Shown here in pieces: positions 9,957 to 18,346 of a DNA stretch of 64,000 nucleotides. Position 1 is the stretch's first letter. Each line of letters starts with the position of its first letter. A program made the translations under genes and the position numbers. Origin of the DNA: AP-15 sp963781215 (GTDB lineage Bacteria > Pseudomonadota > Alphaproteobacteria > ATCC43930 > CGMCC-115725); assembly GCA_963781215.1 (NCBI GenBank), contig CAWAFE010000028.1:124001-188000 (forward strand), read 5' to 3'. The notes under the pieces were generated by a model. The model had not been told where the DNA came from. It worked only from the letters and a program-made list of their open reading frames with translations, and searched no databases.

Positions 9957-10784
9957 TCAGGCCGGCCGCTTCCAGCCCAGCCAATCGCAGATCGCGTCGC
10001 CCATGACCAGTTCCTTGTCGCGGCCCTGGAGCCAGGGCACCTCGTCGGTGAACATTGTCACGCATTGCCGGTAGGAGCACGGCATGCGGGTGATGTCGGT
10101 GCCCCAGAAGCAGCGCCGGGCGCCGAACGCGTCGAAGATCTGGCGAATGTATTTATGGATGTTGCGATAGGGGTAGGGCTCGCTCGAATAGCTCGGGGCA
10201 CCCGAGAGCTTGACCGCGACATTGGGGTATTTGGCGAGCGCCAGCATCTCGCCGAGATTGGCGAAGGCGGCATCGTCGGTGCCGGAGCCGCCCCCGCCGC
10301 CGCGGCCATGGTGGTCGATGTGCAATTTGAGGCCGGGATGGCGCTCGGCGATCCGGCCGAGATCGGCCATGTGCCCGCCGGCCAGCAGGCCGACCGGCAG
10401 CTTCTCGCGCTCGCAGGCGGCCCAGAACCAGTCGAGCGAGCCGTCCGCCCACCAGCTCTGCTGGTGCGGCTGGTTGAACGTGAAGCGGAAACCCAGCATG
10501 CCTGGCCGCTGCCGCCAGTTCCTGACGATGTTCTCGCGGTCCGGGCTCTGCAGGTCGAAATGCCCGAGGATGCAGAACTTGTCCGGATGCGCCTTTACCG
10601 CTTCGACAGCCTGCACATTGACCGCTTCGCCCAATGTGCTGGGCGGGTGAATGACCGCAGCATCGACCCCCGCCTCGGTCATCTCCTTCAAGGCGTCGTC
10701 GACATTATAGGTCGGGATCTGCCGGTGCTGCGGCGACATCCGCGCGTTTTCCCAAAGATGGATCTGTGAATCGACGATCTGCAT
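9957..10784 (-). CDS. Amidohydrolase family 2 metal-dependent hydrolase
   Basis: A 275-residue TIM-barrel amidohydrolase (amidohydrolase_2 family, related to TIM-barrel lactonases and decarboxylases). It begins IVDSQIHLWEN, the family metal site with a Q-x-H variant of HxH. It continues with FRFTFNQP, KLHIDHHGRG near residue 160, KLSGAPSYS and the late metal/base strand CFWGTDITRMPC near 235. It starts 18 bases after the LysR gene on the same strand, so the two are probably co-transcribed. The substrate is unknown; a lactone or aromatic carboxylate is typical. Confidence 0.88.
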   Translation of the reverse strand: MQIVDSQIHLWENARMSPQHRQIPTYNVDDALKEMTEAGVDAAVIHPPSTLGEAVNVQAVEAVKAHPDKFCILGHFDLQSPDRENIVRNWRQRPGMLGFRFTFNQPHQQSWWADGSLDWFWAACEREKLPVGLLAGGHMADLGRIAERHPGLKLHIDHHGRGGGGGSGTDDAAFANLGEMLALAKYPNVAVKLSGAPSYSSEPYPYRNIHKYIRQIFDAFGARRCFWGTDITRMPCSYRQCVTMFTDEVPWLQGRDKELVMGDAICDWLGWKRPA

Positions 10785-10802
10785 CGCGTTCCTCCTTTCA
10801 GG

Positions 10803-11804
10803 TTAAGCTCCAATTTTGACCTGTGCCCGCGCCCCCACCCTAACCCTCCCCCGCGTGCGGGGGAGGGAACGAGAGGGGGCTCCCGCCGGCGCCGGTTCGC
10901 CGATGCGCGGGCGAAGCTTGCCGTCGGCTTCGATGTCGGCGAGCACCCGGGTGACGATCTCAGCCACCGCGTCGCGCGCCGCCGACGAGCCGCGACCCGC
11001 CGCGACACCCAGTGCCAGGGTCCTGAAGGCGCCGTCGGCGGTGAGGCGATGCGCTTCCGCGAGCCCGCGCGCGCATTCGCGATGGACCGAGGAATGCGGC
11101 AGGATCGAAGCGCCGACACCCTGCTGCACCATCAGCCGGATCGTCTCGTGGTCGTTGAGCTCGGTCTCGACCAGAAGCTCGATGCCCCGCCCGGCGAGCA
11201 AGGCGTCCATCGCCGCGCGCAACCCATCGCCAAGGATCAGCGGCGTCCGGCTCAGCTCCTCCGCCGAGACGACCCCGCTATCCCGCACCCCCGGCCGCGT
11301 CACCAGCACCATCTCCTCCTCGGCGAGCCGCGTCGACACGATCAGCCGGCTTTTCGAGATTTCCGACATCAGCGCGATATCGACGCGGCCGTCGATGACG
11401 AACTCTTCGAGCCGGACCATGCCGGCATGAACCACCTTGAGCTCGATCATCGGATAGTGAAGCCGCATCCGGGCGAAGACCTCGGGCACTACCACCGGGC
11501 ATTGGGTCGGCGTCACGCCGAGGATGATTTTGCCGCTGGGATGCGCCTTGTGCGCGCGGATCTCGTCGCCCGCGCGCTCGACATCGCGCAGGATTCGCTG
11601 GGCGTTTTCGAGCAGTTTGTGACCGGCCTCGGTCAGCCGCACGCCACGGTTGGCACGTGTGAACAGCGGCGTGTCGAGCTCGTCCTCGAGCCGCTGCACG
11701 TGTCGCGTTAGCGCCGGCTGGGCAATTTGCAGATGCGCCGCGGCGCGGGTGATGCTGCCGAGCTCGGCGATGCGGACGAAATAGTGGAGGCTGCGCAGCT
11801 CCAT
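10803..11804 (-). CDS. LysR-family transcriptional regulator
   Basis: A 333-residue LTTR starting MELRSLHYFVRI at ATG 11804. The N-terminal winged helix-turn-helix (ITRAAAHLQIAQPALTRHVQ) is followed by the periplasmic-binding-like effector domain (GKIILGVTPTQCPVVVPEVF, VDIALMSE, GVGASILPHSS). A longer frame to 11843 exists, but MELR is the normal LTTR start. The last about 25 codons run through a palindromic repeat (10844-10867) and encode an Arg/Pro-rich tail that is not part of the family. It diverges from the monooxygenase at 11966 with a candidate operator between them. Confidence 0.92.
   Translation of the reverse strand: MELRSLHYFVRIAELGSITRAAAHLQIAQPALTRHVQRLEDELDTPLFTRANRGVRLTEAGHKLLENAQRILRDVERAGDEIRAHKAHPSGKIILGVTPTQCPVVVPEVFARMRLHYPMIELKVVHAGMVRLEEFVIDGRVDIALMSEISKSRLIVSTRLAEEEMVLVTRPGVRDSGVVSAEELSRTPLILGDGLRAAMDALLAGRGIELLVETELNDHETIRLMVQQGVGASILPHSSVHRECARGLAEAHRLTADGAFRTLALGVAAGRGSSAARDAVAEIVTRVLADIEADGKLRPRIGEPAPAGAPSRSLPRTRGRVRVGARAQVKIGA
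10844..10867. repeat. REP-like palindrome inside the LysR 3' end
   Basis: The inverted repeat CCCTCCCCCGC / GCGGGGGAGGG (11-base arms, 2-base loop) sits in a longer C-rich/G-rich context (about 10829-10880). Similar GC-rich palindromes with a GGGGAGG right arm occur at 31177-31194 and 47968-47980, suggesting a dispersed repeat family. Here the element has been absorbed into a coding sequence. Confidence 0.6.
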
Positions 11805-11865
11805 GACCGCACGATTTCGCTCACCGGCCGCGGCTGACGTCAATCGGAATTGCGGGACCTCCTTT

Positions 11866-11882
11866 CATGCCGTGATGGCATG
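11866..11882. promoter_or_regulatory. Candidate LysR operator (CATGCC-N5-GGCATG)
   Basis: A perfect 6-base inverted repeat contains the LTTR signature T-N11-A (T at 11868, A at 11880) in the form ATGC-N7-GCAT. It lies in the 161-base divergent gap between the LysR gene and the monooxygenase gene, where an LTTR normally binds to control both itself and the divergent operon. Confidence 0.65.
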
Positions 11883-11965
11883 GGCATGATCGGAAATGAG
11901 CATTTGCTTGATGAACGGAACAAAATTACCGTCCTACGGGCAGTGCGCGGTTGGAGAAGCGGAAG

Positions 11966-12994
11966 ATGGAAATCGGCGTCTATCATGAATTTCATTGCCG
12001 GCCGGAACAGACTCAGGCGGCGGCGTTCGCCGAGGCGCTTTCTCAGATCGAGGCCGCCGACCGCTGGGGTCTCGACGCGATCTGGCTGGCCGAAATTCAC
12101 CAGCAGGCGCGCCGCTCGGTGATGAGCGCGCCGATGACGGTGGCGAGCGCCATCGCCGCCCGCACCAAGCGCATCAAGATCGGCACCGGCGTCCAGGTGT
12201 TGCCGCTGTGCCACCCGCTGCGCCTCGCCGAGGAGACCGCGACCGTCGACCAGATCAGCAACGGCCGGTTGCTGTTCGGGGTCGGGCGCAGCGGCAACCC
12301 GCGCAGCTATATGGCCTATGGCGTGCCCTATTCGGAAAGCCGCGAGCGGTTTCTCGAAACCTTGGAGATCGTCAAGCGGGCGTGGTCGCAGGAGCGCTTC
12401 TCCTACGAGGGGAAATACTGGCACTTCGAGAACGCCTCGGCGGTGCCGCAGCCCTTCCAGAAGCCGTTTCCGCCGATCCGCGTCGCCGCCGCCAGCGAGG
12501 AGACTTTTCCCTCGCTCGGCGAAGCTGGCTACCCGATCTTTGTCGCCGTCCGCAGCGGCTCGCTGTCTGGTCTGGCGCCCGACCTCGCCGCCTATCGCCA
12601 AGCCTATAGGGAGGCCGGCCATCCGGGGGAAGGCGAGGTTTATCTCCGCCTGACCCTGCACATCGCCGACACCGACAAAAAGGCGCTCGACGAAGCCGAA
12701 GAAAGCATCATGCTCGGCTATCGGACCTTGAGCACGCGGCTCGAAGGGGCCCCCAACCGCCGCCGCGCGGCCGAGGCGGTGGCCATCCGCACGATCTCCT
12801 ACGAAGAGGTGCGGCGCGACAAGGTCATCATCGGCGGGCCGGAATATGTCTCCGACCGGCTGCGGCAATTGAACGAGGAGCTGGGGCTGAACGGGATTCT
12901 GGCGGAATTGAATTTCGGCGCGTTGATCGCGCCCGAGCCGATGACCCGGTCGTTGCAACTACTGTGCGAAAAGGTCATGCCGCGGCTCCATTAA
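11966..12994 (+). CDS. LLM-class flavin-dependent monooxygenase (second luciferase-like gene)
   Basis: A 342-residue luciferase-like monooxygenase starting MEIGVYHEF at ATG 11966, with GAAGCGGAAG upstream. Family text includes DRWGLDAIWLAEIHQQ near 35, KIGTGVQVLPLCHPLRLAEE near 75-95 and DQISNGRLLFGVGRSG near 100. It should form a TIM barrel that oxidises a substrate with FMNH2 and O2. It is followed 13 bases later by a MetE-like gene, forming a two-gene operon under the divergent LysR. It is clearly distinct from the paralogue at 2702. Confidence 0.92.
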   Translation: MEIGVYHEFHCRPEQTQAAAFAEALSQIEAADRWGLDAIWLAEIHQQARRSVMSAPMTVASAIAARTKRIKIGTGVQVLPLCHPLRLAEETATVDQISNGRLLFGVGRSGNPRSYMAYGVPYSESRERFLETLEIVKRAWSQERFSYEGKYWHFENASAVPQPFQKPFPPIRVAAASEETFPSLGEAGYPIFVAVRSGSLSGLAPDLAAYRQAYREAGHPGEGEVYLRLTLHIADTDKKALDEAEESIMLGYRTLSTRLEGAPNRRRAAEAVAIRTISYEEVRRDKVIIGGPEYVSDRLRQLNEELGLNGILAELNFGALIAPEPMTRSLQLLCEKVMPRLH

Positions 12995-13007
12995 CTGCGG
13001 AGGGGCG

Positions 13008-14153
13008 ATGAAACGCAGCACCGAGCGCTTTCTGACAACGCATACCGGCAGCCTGCCGCGGCCGCCCGATCTGGTGCGCGCGATGTTCGCCAAGGAAGAG
13101 GGCGTGCCGGTCGATCCGGCGGCGCTCGCGGCGCGCATTGCTGCGGCGGTGGCGGCGGTCGTTGCGAAGCAGGTCGAGGCCGGCATCGACATCGTCAACG
13201 ACGGCGAGATGTCGAAGCCCAGCTACGCCACCTATGTCAAAGACCGGCTCGCAGGCTTCGGCGGCGAGAGCCGGCCGCTCGTCTATCAGGATCTCGTCGA
13301 TTTTCCCGAATTCGCGCAGCGCGTATTTGGCGACCCCGGCCGCTCGCGGCGTCGGACCCCCGGCTGCGACGGCCCGATCGGCGTGCGCGACCCCGGGGCG
13401 GCCGCGGCCGATGTCGACCACCTGAAGGCGGCGCTCGCGCCGTTGAACGCGCCGGAGGCGTTCCTCAGCGCCGCCTCGCCGGGTGTGATCTCGCTGTTTT
13501 TTCACAACGGCCATTACCCGAGCGATGAAGCCTATCTCTATGCCATCGCCGAGGCGATGCGCCCGGAATACGAGACCGTCGCCAATGCCGGGCTGATCTT
13601 GCAAATCGACTGCCCGGACCTCGCCATGGGACGGCATATCCAATACGCCGACCTCGATCTCGCAGGGTTCAGCAGCAAGGCGCGGCTGCACATCGAGGCG
13701 CTCAACCACGCCCTCGCCAACATCCCGGCGGACCGGATGCGCCTCCATCTGTGCTGGGGCAATTACGAGGGGCCGCACCATTGCGACGTGCCGCTGCGCG
13801 ACATCGTCGAGACCGTCTTTATGGCGAAGCCGAGCGGGCTCTCGTTCGAGGCGGCCAACCCGCGCCATGCGCACGAGTGGACGGTCTTCGAAGAGGTGAA
13901 ATTGCCCGACGGCAAGGTATTGATCCCCGGCGTCATCGAATCGAAGACCAATTTCATCGAGCACCCGGAATTGGTGGCACAGCGGATCGGCCGCTACGCT
14001 CGGGCCGTCGGGCGCGAGAACGTCATCGCCGGCAGCGATTGCGGCTACGGCACCTGGGTCGGCCAGGCCGCGGTCGATCCGGGGGTGGTGTGGGCCAAGC
14101 TCGCGAGCCTCGCCGATGGCGCCCGCATCGCCTCGCGCGAATTCTGGCGCTGA
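13008..14153 (+). CDS. MetE C-terminal-domain-like methyltransferase/lyase (UROD/MetE-like)
   Basis: A 381-residue TIM-barrel protein related to the catalytic half of cobalamin-independent methionine synthase. It starts FLTTHTGSLPRP and keeps DGEMSK at 65-70, LQIDCPDLA near 198-206, the zinc ligands His247 and Cys249 (LHLCWGN) and Cys344 (AGSDCGYGT). Stand-alone proteins of this kind act on small thiols or methyl donors (for example epoxyalkane:CoM transferases), not as full methionine synthases. It is probably co-transcribed with the flavin monooxygenase. A joint role in breaking down a methylated or sulfur-containing compound is inference. Confidence 0.88.
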   Translation: MKRSTERFLTTHTGSLPRPPDLVRAMFAKEEGVPVDPAALAARIAAAVAAVVAKQVEAGIDIVNDGEMSKPSYATYVKDRLAGFGGESRPLVYQDLVDFPEFAQRVFGDPGRSRRRTPGCDGPIGVRDPGAAAADVDHLKAALAPLNAPEAFLSAASPGVISLFFHNGHYPSDEAYLYAIAEAMRPEYETVANAGLILQIDCPDLAMGRHIQYADLDLAGFSSKARLHIEALNHALANIPADRMRLHLCWGNYEGPHHCDVPLRDIVETVFMAKPSGLSFEAANPRHAHEWTVFEEVKLPDGKVLIPGVIESKTNFIEHPELVAQRIGRYARAVGRENVIAGSDCGYGTWVGQAAVDPGVVWAKLASLADGARIASREFWR

Positions 14154-14199
14154 GCCGGGACACACGAGAGGCTGGACGGGCTATGTGATCGAATGCCGC

Positions 14200-15228
14200 C
14201 TAGCGCAGGTGGCAGGCGACCTTGTGGCCGAGGCTGACCTCGCGCAAGGCCGGCACATCGATCTTGCAGCGCGCCTCGGCATAGGGGCAGCGGGTGTGGA
14301 AGGTGCAGCCGGGCGGCGGGTTGACCGGGCTCGGCACGTCGCCCTGCAACAGCCGCTTCTGGCGCTTAATCCGCGGGTTCGGCACCGGCACCGCCGCGAG
14401 CAGCGCCTCGGTATAAGGATGGAGGGGATTGGTGAACAGGGTTTCCTTGTCGGCGTGCTCGACGATCTTGCCCAGATACATGACCGCGATGCGGTGGCTG
14501 ATGTGCTCGACCACGGCGAGATCGTGGGCGATGAACAGATAGGAGAGGTTCTTGTCGCGCTGCAGATCCATCATCAGGTTGATGACCTGGGCCTGGATCG
14601 ACACGTCGAGCGCCGACACCGGCTCGTCGCCGATGATCAAGTCGGGGTTGAGCGCCAAAGCGCGGGCGATGCAGATGCGCTGGCGCTGCCCGCCGGAGAA
14701 CTCGTGTGGGAAGCTGCGCATCTGCAGCCGGCGCAGGCCGACCTGGTCGAACAGTTCGGCGACGCGGGTTTCTTTTTCCTTGCCGTTGGCGATGCCGTGC
14801 ACCTTCAGCGGCTCGCCGACGATGTCGCCCGCCGACATGCGCGGGTTCAGCGAGGAAAACGGGTCCTGAAAGATGATCTGCATCTGCCGGCGATGCGGGC
14901 GCATCGCCGATTTGCCCAGCCGGGTGATGTCGTGACCGTTGAGCCGGATCGAGCCGCCGGTGGGCTCGATAAGCCGCATCACGGTGCGCGCGACGGTCGA
15001 TTTGCCGCAGCCGCTCTCGCCGACGAGGCCCAGGGTCTCGCCCTCGGCGATCGAGAAGCCGACGCCGTCGACGGCATAGACATGGCCGGCCACCCGGCGC
15101 AGCAGGCCCTTGCGGATCGGGAAATGCTTTTTGAGGCCCTCGACCTCGATTACCGGGGCGGGGTTGCGCCCGGGCTTCTGCGCCGGCGCCAGCTCCTCGA
15201 CCAGCGCGCTAGCCATCGCGCCCTCCAT
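14200..15228 (-). CDS. dppF: Peptide/opine-type ABC transporter, ATPase subunit DppF-like
   Basis: A 342-residue ABC ATPase. Walker A GESGCGKST is at 70-78, the Q-loop is IIFQDPFSSLNPRM, the signature is FSGGQRQR, Walker B is DLIIGDEPVSALD and the H-loop is FIAHDLAVV. The C-terminal oligopeptide/dipeptide extension has the CTFHTRCPYAEARC cysteine motif that in many Dpp/Opp ATPases binds an Fe-S cluster or metal. It is the last gene of the seven-receptor operon and overlaps dppD by 20 bases (8 if MASAL at 15216 is the start). Start choice is therefore slightly uncertain. Confidence 0.93.
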   Translation of the reverse strand: MEGAMASALVEELAPAQKPGRNPAPVIEVEGLKKHFPIRKGLLRRVAGHVYAVDGVGFSIAEGETLGLVGESGCGKSTVARTVMRLIEPTGGSIRLNGHDITRLGKSAMRPHRRQMQIIFQDPFSSLNPRMSAGDIVGEPLKVHGIANGKEKETRVAELFDQVGLRRLQMRSFPHEFSGGQRQRICIARALALNPDLIIGDEPVSALDVSIQAQVINLMMDLQRDKNLSYLFIAHDLAVVEHISHRIAVMYLGKIVEHADKETLFTNPLHPYTEALLAAVPVPNPRIKRQKRLLQGDVPSPVNPPPGCTFHTRCPYAEARCKIDVPALREVSLGHKVACHLR

Positions 15229-16294
15229 AGAGCCGCTCGGAGTGCCAGCAGGCCGCCCAGTGCCCGGGACGGAATTGCTCGTAAGGCGGGTATTTGGAAC
15301 GGCACTGGTCGTCGGCGAACGAGCAGCGCGGGGCGAAGGTGCAGCCGGGCGGGAGATTGGTCAGAGCCGGCACCATGCCGGGAATTTCCTGCAGCCGCTC
15401 GGCCGACCGGGCGGTGCGGCCGGCCATGATTTCGAGCCGCGGGATCGACGCCAGGAGGCCGTGGGTATAGGGGTGGAGCGGCTGCGCGAACAGCGAGTCG
15501 ACATCGGCCTCCTCGACCTTCTTGCCGGCATACATGACGATGACGCGCTGCGCGGTCTCGGCGACGACGCCCAGATTGTGCGTGATCAGGATGATCGCGG
15601 TGCCGAGCTCCTGCTGCAATTCCAGGATCAGATCGAGGATCTGCGCCTGGATCGTCACGTCGAGCGCGGTCGTAGGCTCGTCGGCGATCAGCACCTGCGG
15701 GTTGCAGGCGAGCGCCATCGCGATCATCGCCCGCTGCCGCATGCCGCCCGACAGCTGGTGCGGGTATTCGCGTGCCCGCTGCGCCGGCTCGGGGATCTTC
15801 ACGAGCCGCAGCATATCCACCGCCTTCTCGGCGGCGGCGGCCTTCGACAGATCCTGGTGCAGCCGCAACGCCTCGGCGATCTGATGGCCGATCGTCAGCA
15901 CCGGATTGAGCGAGGTCATCGGCTCCTGAAAGATCATCGAGATGTCGTTGCCGCGAATGTCGCGCATCTCGCCTTCGTCGAGCAGCAGCAGATCCTTGCC
16001 CACGAGCTTGATGGTGCCACCGACGATCTTGCCCGGCGGGTTGGGGACGAGCCGCATGATCGACAGCGCGGTCATCGACTTGCCGCAGCCGGACTCGCCG
16101 ACCACGGCCAGGGTTTCACCCCGTTGCAGCGAGAACGACAAATCGTCCACGCCCTTGACGACGCCCGAGCGGGTAAAGAGGTAGGTCTGCAGCCCCTTGA
16201 CCTCGAGCACGGCAGCCGCTTCCTCGCCCGCCTTCGTCATCGCATAGGCTGCGGCCGGTTTGCGTGCGCTGATCGTCTCCGGATTGGCTGGCAT
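15209..16294 (-). CDS. dppD: Peptide/opine-type ABC transporter, ATPase subunit DppD-like
   Basis: A 361-residue ABC ATPase with Walker A GESGCGKSM, Q-loop MIFQEPMTSLNPV, signature LSGGMRQR, Walker B VLIADEPTTALD, H-loop LITHNLGVV and the C-terminal CTFAPRCSFADDQC motif of the oligopeptide_trans family. It pairs with DppF to energise the DppBC channel. The N-terminus carries about 35 extra polar residues before the ABC core. It starts 29 bases after dppC on the same strand. Confidence 0.93.
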   Translation of the reverse strand: MPANPETISARKPAAAYAMTKAGEEAAAVLEVKGLQTYLFTRSGVVKGVDDLSFSLQRGETLAVVGESGCGKSMTALSIMRLVPNPPGKIVGGTIKLVGKDLLLLDEGEMRDIRGNDISMIFQEPMTSLNPVLTIGHQIAEALRLHQDLSKAAAAEKAVDMLRLVKIPEPAQRAREYPHQLSGGMRQRAMIAMALACNPQVLIADEPTTALDVTIQAQILDLILELQQELGTAIILITHNLGVVAETAQRVIVMYAGKKVEEADVDSLFAQPLHPYTHGLLASIPRLEIMAGRTARSAERLQEIPGMVPALTNLPPGCTFAPRCSFADDQCRSKYPPYEQFRPGHWAACWHSERLYGGRDG

Positions 16295-16323
16295 CGGCGG
16301 CTCGCTCGGTCGTGTCGGGGCGG

Positions 16324-17217
16324 TCAGCTGCGCTGCCTCGGGTCGAGAATGTCGCGGATGGCGTCGCCGAGGAGGTTGGTGCCGAAGACGACCAGGCTGA
16401 TCGCGACACCGGGGAAGATCACCAGCCAGGGTGCGGTGCGCACGTATTCCGCCGCCGATTCCGACAGCATCCGGCCCCAGGAGGGATGCGGCTCCGGAAC
16501 GCCGAGGCCGAGGAAGGAGAGCGAAGCCTCGGTCAGGATCGTCGAGCCGAGCTGCGCCGTGCCGAGCACGATCAGCGGCGCCAGGGTGTTGGGCAGGATA
16601 TGCCGCAACGCGATGCGGAACTCGCTCATCCCGATCGCCTTGGCCAACTCGACAAAGGGCAATTCGCGCAGCGACAGCGTGTTGGCGCGCACCACCCGCG
16701 CCGAGTACGGGATCAGCGGGATCGAGATGGCGAGGATCGTGTTGCGCAGCGATGGGCCGAGCGAGGCCGCCATCAGGAGCGCCATGACCAGGAGCGGCAG
16801 AGACTGCAGGGTGTCGATCAGGCGCTGCGCGGCGAGGTCGACCCAGCCGCCGAGATAGCCGGAAAGCAGGCCGATCAGGATGCCGATGCTGCCGCCGAGC
16901 AGGGTCGAGCCGATGCCGACGGCGAGCGAGATACGCGCGCCGTAGACGATCCGGCTGTAGACGTCACGCCCCATGAAGTCGCAGCCGAGCCAATGCCCGG
17001 CGCTCGGCGGCGCCAGGGACAGCGCCGAATTCGTCGACAGCGGGTCGTAGGCGGTGATGAACGGGGCAAAGAACGCGGCGAAGACGAACAGCACCATAAT
17101 CACGGCGCCGACCGCGCCCAACGGATAGCGGCGCGCGAAAAAGCGGATGGCACTCCACTTCCCCTCGACATTCGCTCCGGCCTTGGCTAGCTCCGCACGG
17201 TAGTCGATGCTGCTCAC
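16324..17217 (-). CDS. dppC: Peptide/opine-type ABC transporter permease DppC-like
   Basis: A 297-residue inner-membrane permease. A cytoplasmic N-terminus is followed by a first helix (GAVGAVIMVLFVFAAFFAPF), the OppC-type periplasmic loop ending HWLGCDFMGRDVYSRIVYG and five more helices. The EAA motif (ELAKAIGMSEFRIALRHILPN) docks the ATPases. It ends with SFLGLGVPEPHPSWG and a typical C-terminus. It forms the translocation pore with DppB. A 91-base gap separates it from dppB. Confidence 0.93.
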   Translation of the reverse strand: MSSIDYRAELAKAGANVEGKWSAIRFFARRYPLGAVGAVIMVLFVFAAFFAPFITAYDPLSTNSALSLAPPSAGHWLGCDFMGRDVYSRIVYGARISLAVGIGSTLLGGSIGILIGLLSGYLGGWVDLAAQRLIDTLQSLPLLVMALLMAASLGPSLRNTILAISIPLIPYSARVVRANTLSLRELPFVELAKAIGMSEFRIALRHILPNTLAPLIVLGTAQLGSTILTEASLSFLGLGVPEPHPSWGRMLSESAAEYVRTAPWLVIFPGVAISLVVFGTNLLGDAIRDILDPRQRS

Positions 17218-17308
17218 GGCATTTTCTCCCGTTCAGTGTCCCTGCACGCCATCGTTACCGTCGCCGTCGTTTTACTTGCTGATGGACAGTTCATTTCTCG
17301 AGCCGGGC

Positions 17309-18256
17309 CTAATCCGCGTATTTGATCCGCGGATCGAGCGCCGCGTACAGCATGTCGATAGTGAAATTCACCAGAACCACGATGATCGCGATATACATGA
17401 TCAGGTTCTGCACGATCGGATAGTCGCGCCAACGAATGGCTTCGACGAGGAACCGGGCGACACCCGGAATATTGAAGACGGTCTCGGTGACGATCAGGCC
17501 GCCCATCAGAAAGGCGGCCTCGATACCGATCACGGTCACCACCGGTAACACCGCGTTCTTCAGCGCGTGATGATAGTTGACGACTTTCTCCGAGGCGCCC
17601 TTGGAACGCGCCGTGCGGATATAGTCCTGGCGCAGCACCTCGAGCATCGAGGAGCGGGTCAGCCGCATCAGCAAGGCCGAGCTGCGAAAGCCCACCACCG
17701 CCGCCGGTACGCTGTACATGACGATGCCGTCCCACAGGCTCTTCGGCGCGTCGTTATAGATCGGGATCGTGCCAAACCAGGTGACAAAGGCCATCAGCAC
17801 CAGGAGGCCGAGCCAGAAGGCCGGCATCGACAGCCCGGAGAGGCTGAGCACGCGCAGCAGATAGTCGAGGCGGGTGTTCTGCTTGACGGCGCTGACGACC
17901 CCGAGCGGGACGCCGATCAGCACCGCGAAGGACAGCGCCAGCCCGGCGACGCGCGCGGTGATCGGGATGCGCGGCAGGATCTCGGCCAGGGCCGGCCGAT
18001 CGGACACATAGGAATAGCCGAGATCGCCGCGCAACAGCCCGCCGATCCAGCTCGCATATTGCACCGGCAACGGCTTGTCGAGGCCGAGATCGCTCATGAT
18101 GCGGGCCTTCTCGGTCGGGTCGACGAAGCCCGCGGCATCGAACAGGATGTCGGCGATGTTCCCCGGCGCGACCCGCAGCATCACAAAGATGATCACCGAG
18201 ATCCCGAACAGGGTCAGGAGCATCAGGCCGAAGCGGCGCACCAGATAGGACCCCAC
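17309..18256 (-). CDS. dppB: Peptide/opine-type ABC transporter permease DppB-like
   Basis: A 315-residue permease starting MGSYLVRRFGLMLLTLFGIS, the usual DppB first helix. It continues with FVMLRVAPGN, GDLGYSYVSDRP, and an EAA loop RTARSKGASEKVVNYHHALKNA. The last helices include FLMGGLIVTETVFNIPG and a short DPRIKYAD tail. It is the pore partner of DppC. It follows the last of seven substrate-binding protein genes by 90 bases, implying that the receptors share this single channel. Confidence 0.94.
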   Translation of the reverse strand: MGSYLVRRFGLMLLTLFGISVIIFVMLRVAPGNIADILFDAAGFVDPTEKARIMSDLGLDKPLPVQYASWIGGLLRGDLGYSYVSDRPALAEILPRIPITARVAGLALSFAVLIGVPLGVVSAVKQNTRLDYLLRVLSLSGLSMPAFWLGLLVLMAFVTWFGTIPIYNDAPKSLWDGIVMYSVPAAVVGFRSSALLMRLTRSSMLEVLRQDYIRTARSKGASEKVVNYHHALKNAVLPVVTVIGIEAAFLMGGLIVTETVFNIPGVARFLVEAIRWRDYPIVQNLIMYIAIIVVLVNFTIDMLYAALDPRIKYAD

Positions 18257-18346
18257 GGTCTTCCTCCCTCGCCTGCGGCGTCACCCTTGCCCGCGCATGC
18301 TATCACGCCTTGCCGCGGCCGGTCGATCGCGTCTGCGTGATCGATC

